Positions 33,146-42,726 of a stretch of 64,000 bases of DNA are shown one piece after another. Every line of letters starts with the position of its first letter. Position 1 is the stretch's first letter. The position numbers and the translations under genes are program-made. Origin of the DNA: Pyropia yezoensis (Eukaryota > Rhodophyta > Bangiophyceae > Bangiales > Bangiaceae); the NCBI GenBank assembly GCA_009829735.1, contig CM020620.1, positions 29,172,951-29,236,950 of the forward strand, given 5' to 3'. The notes under the pieces are model-generated. The model had not been told where the DNA came from. It saw only the letters and a list, made by a program, of their open reading frames with translations, and did no database searches.

Positions 33146-33807
33146 GCTTGGCCGCCCCCGCCGCCGCCACCCCCACCCCCACCGCCGCCACCGCCGCTGC
33201 CGCTGCCGCTCCCCGCGCCGCCGCCACCCCACAGCCCGCCGCCGCCCGCGCGCGCCCCGCCTCTCACGCTTTCCGACTGTCAGCCCGTGAGCACCGAGCA
33301 CACGTTTGGCTCCCGCGGCAGCGGCACCTGCTTGTGGTCCTTGGTCGCAATCTCCCAGTCGTCCACCAGCTGCCGCTTGAGCTGCGCGGGGAGCTTGAAG
33401 AGTGCCGCATGGTCCCACGAGGGCGCCGACAGCAACGGGGCACCGCCGTTGGCATGACCGCCGCCACCGCGGCCCTCAGCCGCACCGGACCCCCCGACGC
33501 CGCCGCCGGCACCCACACCCGACCCGTTGGCGCCCGCGGGGCAGTCCCCAGACCCACCGCCGTCACTGTCCCCGCTGGCGCGCCCGTCAGACACGGGCCG
33601 CCCGCACTTGGCCACCCGCCCCTCAGGGGCGGGCGCGTTGGCCAACGAACCACCCACAGCGTCTCGCTTGCGGCCGCCCCCCGCCGCCACCGCCAGTCGC
33701 CGACGTGGTCGCCGTCGCGTCCCGCCCGCCGGCGTCCTCGCGGCCGCCGGCCCCGCCGCCGCCGCTGCCGCCGGGCACAATGTGAGCCCTCTACTTGGCA
33801 GTGGCAT
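32632..33807 (-). CDS. MRG-domain protein (Eaf3/MORF4L type), N-terminal part not found
   Basis: MRG domain in two pieces. The first (about 33400-33280) reads FKLPAQLKRQLVDDWE then VPLPREPNVCSVL; the second (about 33066-32746) reads DVAEGLREYCDAALPTVL, FYRVERPQYNAVV, KVHGAEHLLRLLVKLPDLL and RVNDIARFMQKNARLLFCLDYE. These match the family at the LxxLVDDWE, YRFERPQY and GAxHLLRL positions. Between them lies a poly-Gly stretch that probably includes an intron. MRG proteins bind partners in NuA4-type acetyltransferase and Rpd3S-type deacetylase complexes. The usual N-terminal chromo-barrel is not visible: upstream the sequence is Ala/Gly/Arg-rich linker and then the ammonium transporter exon on the other strand. 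The 3' end is uncertain. Confidence 0.8.
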
Positions 33808-35799
33808 GATCGACTTTGCCGGCAGCTCGATTGTGCACGTAGTGGGCGGTCTCAGCGGCTTGTGGGGCGCGCTGATCGTGGGCCCAAGAACTGGGCGTTT
33901 CGTGAACGGCGTAGCAACGCCTTTTCCTGGTCACAAAGTGGCGCTGATTGTGCTTGGATGGTACGTGTTACGCATATGTGTCTGTCTCGATTCGGAGGAC
34001 CTTCCATCATTTCCTAGGCTCGTCATGGATGTATCATTCGTTGGGTTTCGATACAGTGTGCTAATGAACTGGACCGTCGCTCGCGCCACTGGTTGCCAAG
34101 CATGTTTTTTGTTGCTCTCCTCCTGGACAGTCTTCTGTTGTGGACAGGATGGTTCGGGTTTGTACGTTGGGCAGTCAATTGGATTCGCTGTTGTTGGCGG
34201 CCGTCTGGAGTGGCCGGACTGGTAATGCTTTGCCTTGTCAGCCGCTGTGATGTGACCCCTTGCTGGATGTACCCCTGACCTTCCTCTTCATTTGAGCTTG
34301 GATGAGTTTCTGTTTGACTGAACTGACCGTCGTTCCGCTCATTCCTTGGGGATCCTTTTCCTCTTTCTTCAGAACGCTGGCGCCATGCTCAGGGTATCAA
34401 CACCTGTGCCGCATGAGCTCTTTGGCGGCACCGTCGCCGTCCTTTCGACAGGCGAATCCGTGCTGTTCTCACCCACGCTCGCCGTGAAGCATACCTTAGT
34501 GTCTACGACACTGGGAGCCACCGGCGCTGCGCTTTCAGGTCTGGTTCTTTCGAAGGTCATGATCAAGGTCTTTGATGTGTGCTTCATTGTCAACTGCCTG
34601 CTTGGGTACGTCATCTATTGCGCGGTTGTATTGTGTGTCGACCTCTGTATGGAGTGCCGCAAGCTATCTATCATGAGCACCATGCCCGCTGCTTTGTAGC
34701 GTGACCTTTCTGCTTATTGGTCTGCACGAGTTTGATTGCTTGTTCTGGCACTGACTGCGGCTCCCGTGCTCCTATAATTGGTGGCGACGGCTTCCCCATC
34801 TCCTTCTGTCGTTCCATTGTCCCTCATGTCAGTGGTCTGGTATCCATCACGGCAGGCGCTGCCACCATGGAACCCTACGCGGCTCTTCTTGTCGGGGCAT
34901 TCGGTGTCCTGGTGTACACGGGTACCTCCCGCGCGACGACGTACTTCCAAGTAGATGACCCCGTGGATGGCACTGGGGTTCACTTGGGCTGTGGTCTGTG
35001 GGGCACCCTGTCCGTCGGCTTCTTCAGCACAGAACGGCTGCAAGCCATCGCGGGCTTCAACCACACCCATTATGGTCTCGCCTACGGCGGTGGCGGCAGG
35101 CTGCTCCTCTGCCAGGTCATTGGGATCGCTGTCATTGGTGCCATGGTGACCGTGACAATCGCCCCCTTGTTCCTCCTCCTCCGCGCGTTTGGCATCTTGC
35201 GCGTGACGGCTGATCAGGAGGAAGCGGGCATCGACGAGATCTGTCATGGCGGCGCGGCCTATCCCGAAGATGTGCGGCCGTGGGACACCATCGTCCGGGA
35301 GAACTCCCTTGAGTCGCCCACCTCGCCGTCCACGGTGGTGTTGCCCGGCCAAGGGTCTCTTGACCCCGACGCCATCGATTCACTAATGGGTTCGGACAAG
35401 TCGCACACCGGGTCGTTCAGGCCCGCCGGGCGAGCGCAGGGCCCCCGCTTCGCGACGACCGGCTCACGGAGCATGCAGCCCGCCGGGGGTGATGGCCCGT
35501 TGGCGTCCTCTGCCGCGCACCCCCTCGCAGCAGTGGTCGACGCAGATGCGACCGAGGCGCCCGCCCTGCGCTTGTCCCGGTCTGCCGACCCGTCGGGTGG
35601 CGGAGCGAGTCAGGGCGGCAGCACGGGCGGGCGGTGGCGGAGTTGCCGCGGCGGAGCAGCGAGGGCGCGCGCTCCACCGTGTCGGTGCTCGCCACCGTGC
35701 CCGATGCGGAGCTCCCGTGGTGATTGCTGCCGGTTAAGGGGGGCGGAGTGGCTGCAGGGGGGGGGGGTGGGGAGGTGCTGGGAGAGATGCGGTGGGTAG
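33783..35799 (+). CDS. Ammonium transporter (AMT/Mep/Rh family), four exons, 5' end missing
   Basis: Exons about 33783-33960, 34131-34161, 34373-34605 and 34833-35799; introns start GTACGT three times and end CAG, and the phases fit. Text in order: GMIDFAGSSIVHVVGGLSGL with GALIVGPRTGRF; the 31-base microexon coding LLLWTGWFGF; NAGAMLR, then TTLGATGAALSGLVLSK; then GLVSITAGAATMEPYAALLV, VDGTGVHLGCGLWGTLSVGF and a last hydrophobic helix before a long hydrophilic tail with Ser, Asp and Glu. This equals AMT helices 5-11 with both central motifs (D-F-AGS and the late H of GTGVH). Helices 1-4, about 190 residues, are absent: upstream is low-complexity DNA that reads as the opposite-strand MRG gene. 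It is a plasma-membrane ammonium channel if complete; as seen here it would be non-functional. Confidence 0.88.
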
Positions 35800-36346
35800 C
35801 GTGGGCGCTGGCCAGGCTCACAGGTGTGTATGTTGAAACCGCACCTGACCAGCGTTTTCCCTCTCGCGGCGACCGCCGCTTGCACGCGGGCATCCCGGCG
35901 GCGGGGTAGCAGCCCCACACCCCGCGCTGCCTCCCCCGCCATGACAGTGGCGAAAATCCCCTTGCTGTGACAACGACGCCGCCTGCTGTGCGCCGGCGGG
36001 ACATCGCGCCCCCGGAGTGCCACCTGCCAGACGGCTCGCCGCCACGCCCTCCGCGGTCGCTCTGCGCGAGAGCTAGCTGGCGGGGGGCAGCCGCGTTGCG
36101 GCAGAGCAATGTCAATGGGACAGAGATCAGCCGTCCCGCTCTCGCGACCCGTGTGCCGACCTCCCCTCAGCCCCCCCCGTGGAATACAATGCAGCAACCC
36201 ATTGCTGGCAGTCGTTCCCCCACTTCCCCCCCACCTCTCCACCTTCCCCCCCACACCGCCGCCCACCTGTCCCCCCCCGTTCTCCCCAACCCACCCCACC
36301 CACGCCTCTCTCCCCCGTCCTGTCCACCCCCCGCCCCCCCCCAAGC
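35800..36346. other. Intergenic, Pro/Ser-rich reading only
   Basis: 3' flank of the transporter and 5' flank of the next gene. 36150-36340 is C/T-rich, ending directly at the ATG of the next gene, as expected for an untranslated leader or promoter. No separate gene seen. Confidence 0.5.
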
Positions 36347-37333
36347 ATGTCTGGCTACACCAACGGCAGCATCATCCCGCTGGCGTCGCCGGCGGGCCAG
36401 GCCCTCCTCACCGCCGCCACCGCCGCGGGCACCTGCACGTACGGGCGGCTGGCGCCAGTGTGGGCGCCCCAGACGGGGCGCCGCCGCTGCGCGCTCCGCT
36501 CCGCGGCGGTGGCTCTCAACGCGCTGGCGGGGGTGGCCGCCTTTTCGGAAGACGCCTGGTTTAGTTGGGGTGGGGGGGGGGAAGACGAGGGCAACGGTCA
36601 TGGTGGCAGTGACGGTGGTGGCGGCGGCGGCGGCGGGAACAGTGGCGCCAGCGGTGGCGGCGTCGGCGACGGCGGCGGTGACGGGAGTGGCACCGCTGGT
36701 AGCGGCGGTGGGGGGGGCGGCAGCGGTGACGAGGGGGGCGGTAGCGTGCCACCGCGGCCAGCAGCAGCGGCCATGGCCGCCGCCGCGGCCGCGTCGGTCG
36801 GCCTCTCCGCCGACGCGGTCGACGCGGCGGGCATGACGCTGGCGCAGCTGGGCGCCCTGCTGACGGCCGTGGCGGCGGCGGCCGGCGGCGGCGCGGCGCG
36901 CCCCGCGGGTGCCCCCCCCCCCTCCCCCACACCCCCCCCGACCTCCCGCGGTGGGTGCTGGCCCTTCCCTGCCCCCCTCTCCGTGACCGTCACCCCCGCC
37001 CGGGCAGCAGCAGTTGCAGGGGACGACAGGGACGACGAGGACGACGGCGAGTGGGCCGCCTGGCCCGCCACCCTCCGCACCGCCGTCTGCGACACGGACG
37101 CGGTGGTGGTAAACTACTGCATGCGGGCGGCCGGCCAGGGGGACGACCTGGGCGGCCACGTTGCGCCGGTGGGCGGCTGGGAGCCCGCGTCGGACCGGCT
37201 GCTGCTGCTCGACGTGTGGCCCGAAACCGGGCCGTGCTGGGTGACCACCCCGGCGCTGGCCGCCGCCGCGGCAACGGTGGACGTGCGGTCGGGGCGGGTG
37301 CGGAGGATGGTCGAGCTGCGGCTGGGGGGGTGA
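36347..37333 (+). CDS. Phytochelatin synthase-like cysteine peptidase-fold protein
   Basis: 328 residues from the ATG in ccaagcATG. It matches the catalytic half of phytochelatin synthase: PLASPAGQALLTAATAAG, then VWAPQTGRRRCALRSAAVAL with the nucleophile Cys at 48, NALAG, AGMTLAQLGALLTAVAAAAG, VVVNYCMRAAGQG, then GGHVAPVGGW with His at about 271 and DRLLLLDVW with Asp at about 289, completing the Cys-His-Asp triad. The family joins gamma-Glu-Cys units from glutathione to make metal-binding phytochelatins. Odd points: a Gly/Ser/Asp-rich insert of roughly 80 residues between the Cys and His parts, a second Pro-rich insert, and no C-terminal metal-sensing Cys-rich half; the protein ends soon after the catalytic domain, like bacterial and short algal forms. 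No intron needed. Confidence 0.78.
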   Translation: MSGYTNGSIIPLASPAGQALLTAATAAGTCTYGRLAPVWAPQTGRRRCALRSAAVALNALAGVAAFSEDAWFSWGGGGEDEGNGHGGSDGGGGGGGGNSGASGGGVGDGGGDGSGTAGSGGGGGGSGDEGGGSVPPRPAAAAMAAAAAASVGLSADAVDAAGMTLAQLGALLTAVAAAAGGGAARPAGAPPPSPTPPPTSRGGCWPFPAPLSVTVTPARAAAVAGDDRDDEDDGEWAAWPATLRTAVCDTDAVVVNYCMRAAGQGDDLGGHVAPVGGWEPASDRLLLLDVWPETGPCWVTTPALAAAAATVDVRSGRVRRMVELRLGG

Positions 37334-37631
37334 GCGCACACCGCCGAGGGCGCGGTGTCAGCGGTGAGGTGGGGGGGGGGAGGCGAGAGGCTGGCTGGCA
37401 AGCTGCGGGGAAAGGGCACCCCGATGAGCGCGGGGCGGCGGCGCTGGGAGCGAAAGGGTCGGGCGGCGGCCGCACAGGTAGTACGTACGCGCAAAAAAGA
37501 AAGAGACGGAGGAAAAACGCACGGCCGACGCGGCGGGCGCCGGCCGCCTCGGTCGGAAGCGTGCACCCCGCTGGTGGGGTCCGCGTGTCACGCCCCTCCC
37601 CCTCCCCGCCCCCCCACTCCGCTCCACTGGC

Positions 37632-40205
37632 TCATACGCGGGGCACCACGCTCGCGTCGTGGGGCACGCCCAGCAGCCGCCGCAGGTCGACCACCTTTTC
37701 CCGCAAGGAAAGCAGGGGCAACCCCCCCCCCCCCCCCCCCCCGGGGGGGCGGGCGCCCCCCCCCCCCCGCCCCGGAGGAGGTCCTCGAGCCACCCGAGAA
37801 CCGCTACCGCCCGGTCGCGCCCCCGCGGGTCGGCCCCCCCCACCCCCCAGCCAGACCGCCCCGCCGCGAGGACCGCCCCCCCCAGCGCCGTCACCGCCCG
37901 CCCATCGTCATAGCCGCGGCCGTGCGCGGCGACCATGGCGCGGTACACAATCACCGCCCGCCGCGGCTGGCCCCCCACCCCACACGCCGTAATGAGCGAA
38001 GCGTACGCGCGGGGGGAGGGGGGGCGCCCGCCGCCGCCGCCGCCGCAACCGCCGCCGCCGCCGCCGCCACCGCCGCCACCGCCGCAACCGCCGCCACCGC
38101 CGGGAGGCGGCCACCTAGGGTCGCGGTGGAGGCGAAAGGCGGCGTCAACGTCGCCGACGGCGGCGACCGCGGCGAGCGCCGACTCGAGGGGGGCGACCGC
38201 CGCCCGCCCGCGGAGGTGGGGTAGGGGACGGGGTGGCCGCCGCCCAGACGGTGCTGCTGCCGCCGCCGCAGGGGGGGGCACCCCCCCCGCCAGCGGTGGT
38301 GATGAGGGTGAGGGTGGTGGGGGCGGCGGCGGCGGCGGTGGGGGCATCCCCACAAACGTGTCGAGCACCCCCAGCGCCACGGCCGGCGCGCGGCACCGCC
38401 CCGCCGCGTCAATAACCGCCGCGACCGCCAAAGGCGGCAGCGGCACGCCGTCCGCGGCCGCCCGTTCGGCGGCCGCCACGGCGGACTGCAGCTCGTTGAG
38501 CGCCGCCCAGCACACCACCACCGCTACGCGGGATGCGCGTCGGCGGCCGCAACGCCCCCCGCCACGGGGAGACGGGGCGGCCGACCGTCGCCTCCCCCCA
38601 CCCGCGCCCCCTCGCCCGCATCCGCCGTCTGCCGCTCGGACGTGCGTGTCCACGGGCGGCGGCCGTAGCTGTCATAATCTCCTCCCCCCCCGCCGCCGCC
38701 GCCGCCGCCACCCGCATCCCCGTCGGTGGACCGCAAGCCGAGGGCGGTCTCGGCATCGCCGGGTCGCCGGGCACGGCAGAGGAGGGTGACCAGCGCAGCG
38801 GCGACGCGTGGCGAGAGCGGTCGCGGCGGCGCACCGCCGACGCCCGCTGTCGCGACGGCCAAGACGGCCGCGTCAGCGGCGACCGCCGGCGACAGCCGTC
38901 CGTCGGCGCCCCCCCCGCGCGTGGCGGCGGCGGCGATGACAAACGCTCCCCGCGCGGGGTGGGCGCCGCCGGAGGGGAGACCGCCTGCCAGTGCAGCCGC
39001 CGCCCGCAGGCGGCCGACGGTGACAAGTGCGCCCAGCAGCGCCCCAGCCTGGGCCGCAGACGGCGGCGGCAGCCGCCCACCGCCGCCGCCGCCGCCGCCG
39101 CCGCTCCCACTGCCGCTGCCGCTGCCGCCGCCACCCACACCGCCGCCACAGTCGTCACGGTCGGTCACCTGGGCGGCGTACAGGGCTGTCGCCGCGTCGA
39201 CGGCGGCAGGGGCCACCGCCGCCACCGTCTCCAGCGCGCCACCGCGGGCCGCCGCGACCGCGTCGGCGGCGTCGGCGGCAAGGACCACCGTCACTGCTTC
39301 GGCCACCGCCGCCGCTCCCACCGTCGGCGGCCCCGACGGGCGACGGCGAAGCGCATCACCGCCGCCGCCGCCATCGCCGCCACGGGCATCACCGCCGCTG
39401 CCGTCGCCACGCCCAGCGCGGTGGGCATGGGGCAGCACTGCCAGGCGGCCCACCGCCGCTGCCACATCCGCCACCGACAGTGGCGGGCGACGTTGGCGGA
39501 CGCCGGCGGCGCCCCGCGGCGACAACGTCGGCGGCGGCTGCGGCGGCGGTGGCTCATAGCGGGTGCCCCGCGGAGCGGCGCGGAGGGTGGCCACCACCGC
39601 GCGGACGGCGGCTGCGATGGGACAGGGTGACCGAGTCGGCGCCGAGCTGGAACCACCACCGTTGGGGGGGGGGGGGGGGGGGGGGGTGTCCTGAAGGGGG
39701 GGCTGGACGTGTCGCCCGCCGCGAGCGGCGGCGCCGGCCGCCGGCGTCGCGCGTGCCGCGGCGGGGGCGCTGCCGCTCCCGCCGCCGCCGCTGCTGCCGC
39801 CGATGGGCGTGCCGTGTGCCCACAGTGGCGGCCAGGGGTGGCCGGGGTGGCGGCTGGGCATCGGCGGCGGTGGCGGGGGGGGGCACCAGTGGTGATGACG
39901 CCGCCGCCGCCCCCAGCCGCGGGCGGCGGTGCGACAAACGTCGCGGCGGCAGAGGCAGAGACGGGGGAGGGGGGTGGCTGCCGCATGGCGGCGGGGAAAG
40001 GGGTCAAGAGGGGAAGGGGGGGATGAGGGGGGACGAAGACGCCGCCAGCGGCAGCCGCGTCGGGGACAGGCGTCGACGGTGTCGCCGTTGACGTGTCTGG
40101 TGGACAGGGCGGGAGACGGAGGGAGACGCTGCAACAGAGGCCAGTTAGGTCGTAGCTCGTCGTGCAGCGCCATCTTCGTCGGAGAGGGACCGCCAGTGAG
40201 AGCAT
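37632..40205 (-). CDS. Pentatricopeptide-repeat-like protein with long low-complexity inserts
   Basis: Helical pairs resembling PPR units: SVADVAAAVGRLAVLPHAHRAG, AQAGALLGALVTVGRLRAAAALA, VAAALVTLLCRARRPGDAETALGL, LAVAAVIDAAGRCRAPAVALGVLDTF, APLESALAAVAAVGDVDAAFRLHRD and AYASLITACGVGGQPRRAVIVYRAMVAA. The end, VDLRRLLGVPHDASVVPRV and a stop at 37632, is in a different frame, and the switch falls at a run of about 19 C near 37725-37742; another switch falls at a G run near 39665-39687, and a small intron ending CCCGCGTAG may lie near 38525. The start is unclear (40173 or 40205). PPR proteins bind organelle RNA; the first 60 residues are Pro/Ala/Ser-rich as a transit peptide could be. Confidence 0.6.
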
Positions 40206-40560
40206 GTCTATCGGTGGAGCTAAAACCCAAACCCATCCAGCTACTTTTTAAGCGATAGCTCAGAGCATGTCTATCGGGCTGAGCCATAATCTGACCGTCC
40301 CCAGACTTGCTTGGGACATTGCAGTCCACATGTTTCTGGAGCAAGGTGAAGACTCCGGATTGTCGGGCGCTGAGTGGCCAGCGTGGCTTGGGGTTCTGCA
40401 CAATTGCACCCGTGGTCCATCAGTTCCGAACGGAAGTTGTGTCACCATTGCTCATTCCTCAGATGGAGGCACGTGATTGGCTTGGCTCATCCTGGACGCA
40501 GGATAGCTCTGAGAGCATGTCTATCGGTGGAACCCAAAACCCATACTATAATGGGCTTCA
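40198..40560. repeat. MITE-like repeats with AGAGCATGTCTATCGG
   Basis: The motif AGAGCATGTCTATCGG occurs at about 40200, 40263 and 40513; the first and third copies are followed by TGGA and an AAAACCCAAACCC-like stretch. Its look (GAGCAT... at the edge of an AT-richer block in GC-rich DNA) is that of terminal sequences of small PIF/Harbinger-like or hAT-like elements, perhaps nested. I could not find the reverse-complement end. Confidence 0.45.
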
Positions 40561-41150
40561 GTCTGTATTGGGTATTGTCTGACTGGATATTGTCACGTCC
40601 ATGACAATACTCAGTCACGGTAGATCGACTACCCTGGTCTTACACATGGATCTACACTGCGAGAATCGCCGATCGTTGCTAAAAGTAGCAGAGGCCGCGG
40701 CAAGTCATACAGTTCTGTCAGCCGTGCCACAGCCCGGGACAATGCCCAATACTGGAGGGTGTAACTGGGCGCCCGGAGTTCGCCCTGCCGAGTTCGTCAT
40801 GCTCCAATGCGGACCAATGGCGTGGCTCGGTGTGAGACCTGTAACTCGTAACGTTCTCTGGGCTACTTCAGCTCCCAATCAGACGATTTCGTGGATTCGG
40901 CCCCCGGTTCCCCCGAAGGACACCTGTTGCACTGCGTCACCGTATCCGCCGCTCCAGACAAGAGCGTTGTCTGTAGCTCTCTCGCGTCTACCGTATCTTG
41001 GTCGTACTCCCAGGTGGTGTTTATGGGATGCACTCCGGTTCCTCGCTTCCATTCTGTTATTTCTTGCTTCGAGTATGAGAATGAGCTGCAACCCGTGTTC
41101 CAATGAAAACAGGCCGATCTCGCGCAAAGTTCCGGGCCAGCAGCTACCGC
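40561..41150. other. Normal-composition stretch without a recognised gene
   Basis: Short frames on both strands (for example plus 40601 onward) lack domain text. Much lower GC than the neighbours, like the repeat block to its left, so it may be part of a transposon relic. Confidence 0.4.
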
Positions 41151-42430
41151 GGCTGCCCACCGCCCCCGCCGCGCATCCCCCCACCGGCCCTGCGGCCGCC
41201 GCCCCCCCCCCCGGCCGCACCCGCACCCGCCGCGCCGGTGCGCGCCCCCGTCCGCCTCCTTTTCTTCGCCTTCCTTATGCTTGCATCCTGGCCGCCTTCC
41301 AACAATTCCCTTACCCCTCCACTGTTCTCCCCCTGATTGTGTGACGGCGGTTGCCGCTCCGCGACTGCTCGTCGCGGTGGCGGCGTGCCTGCTGGCACCG
41401 CCGCTGGGGGCGCCGTCGCCGCCGCCCCTGGTCGCCGGCGCACCGCGGATGCCACTGCCGCCTCCGCCGCCGCGGCGCCACCGCTGCCGCCGTCGCCCTC
41501 ACCGCCGTGGCATGGCGCAACAGCTGCCGCTGCCAGCGGCGGGCGCTGCCGCCGCCGCGGCTGCCGTCGCTGCGCAGCCGCCGCTAGCGCCCGCTTCCGC
41601 CGGCGCCGCGAGTTGCTGCCGCCGCTGCCGCCGCCGCCGTGGCACCGTGGTTGCTGCCGCCCCGGCACTGCGTCTGCCGCTGCCAATGCGACACCGCGGC
41701 ACGGCGGCTGCCGCCGTCGCCGCCCCGGCCCGGGGGATACTTCGGCCGCCGCCGCGGTACCTGGGCTGCCGCCACCGCCGTTGCGGTACCGGGGCTGCCA
41801 CCGCAGCCACGTGTGCTGACGGCGCCACAACTGCTATGGCACCGCAGCTGCTGCCGCCGCGGCCGTGCCGCTGGGACCGTCGCAGTACTGCGGCTGCCAT
41901 CAGCGACGCGCCGCCGCCGCCGCCCCGGCGGCGGCCGCTGCGACACGGCCGCCGCCGCCGCCACTCGGCGCCGCGGCTGCCGCCGCCACCACGCGGCCAC
42001 AGCGGCCGCCGTCGCCGCGGCAGCGCGGCTGCTGCCGCCGCCACGCGGCGCCGCGGCTGCCGCAGCCACCACGCGGCCACAGCGGCCGCCGTCGCCGCGG
42101 CAGCGCGGCTGCTGCCGCCGCGCGCCGCTGCCGCCTCGGCCGCCGCCCCGGCACCGCGGCTGCAGCGGCCGCCGCGCCGCTGCGGTTGCGGCGGGCGCCG
42201 CGGCACAGCGTCTGTCTCGGTCGTCACGCAGCCCGTCGGCTGACGCTGTCTTCGCTGCGGATGGCGCCTTGGCACCGCGGTTGCCGCCGCCGTAGCGACG
42301 GCCACTGGCCGCCGCTTTTGTTACAGGTGCTGTTTGTCTCGGCACCCTCTTCAGCCGATGCAGCCGCCGGCCACCGGGTTTGCCGGGCTCTCACCGGCGC
42401 TGACCCCACCGCCGCCGCTTGAGAATTGCC
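41151..42430. repeat. GCC-rich low-complexity DNA with an 80-bp-scale tandem duplication
   Basis: Every frame on both strands is Ala/Arg/Pro. At about 41960-42120 a unit of roughly 80 bp is present twice in tandem; both carry CCACCACGCGGCCACAGCGG and CCGTCGCCGCGGCAGCGCGG. No gene accepted. Confidence 0.6.
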
Positions 42431-42538
42431 CCTGCCGGCGTGTTCACCAGCTCCCGTTTCGGAGGCGTCTGCCTCCGTTACACTTTGGAGAAGTGCGTTT
42501 CTTCTTCGGAAGCGACAGTTCTCATCTCGTGCACAGGA

Positions 42539-42595
42539 TCGCCGTAAGTGGCTTTTTGTTTCTACGTCGCCGTAAGTGGCTTTTTGTTTCTATAC
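42539..42595. repeat. Tandem duplication of about 27 bp
   Basis: TCGCCGTAAGTGGCTTTTTG plus TTTCTA is repeated twice in a row in otherwise unique, AT-richer DNA. The GTAAGT inside each copy would be a 5' splice site on the plus strand. Confidence 0.7.
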
Positions 42596-42726
42596 GTACG
42601 CATAAGCTGCGAGTATGTTCATTTATGATAGGCTGGAGGCGCAACATGATGCACTCTTGCTACTTACTCCGCGCCACTGGTGTCTGTTTCCGAGCTCTCC
42701 GCCTTACGCGATGAACTTCCCAAAAA

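Noticed and set aside
36167-37339. Minus-strand frame of about 390 codons
   Set aside because: Shadow of the phytochelatin synthase-like gene, which has a recognisable catalytic triad on the plus strand.
41281-42345. Several frames of 200-320 codons on both strands
   Set aside because: All are Ala/Arg/Pro translations of GCC repeats and a tandem duplication.
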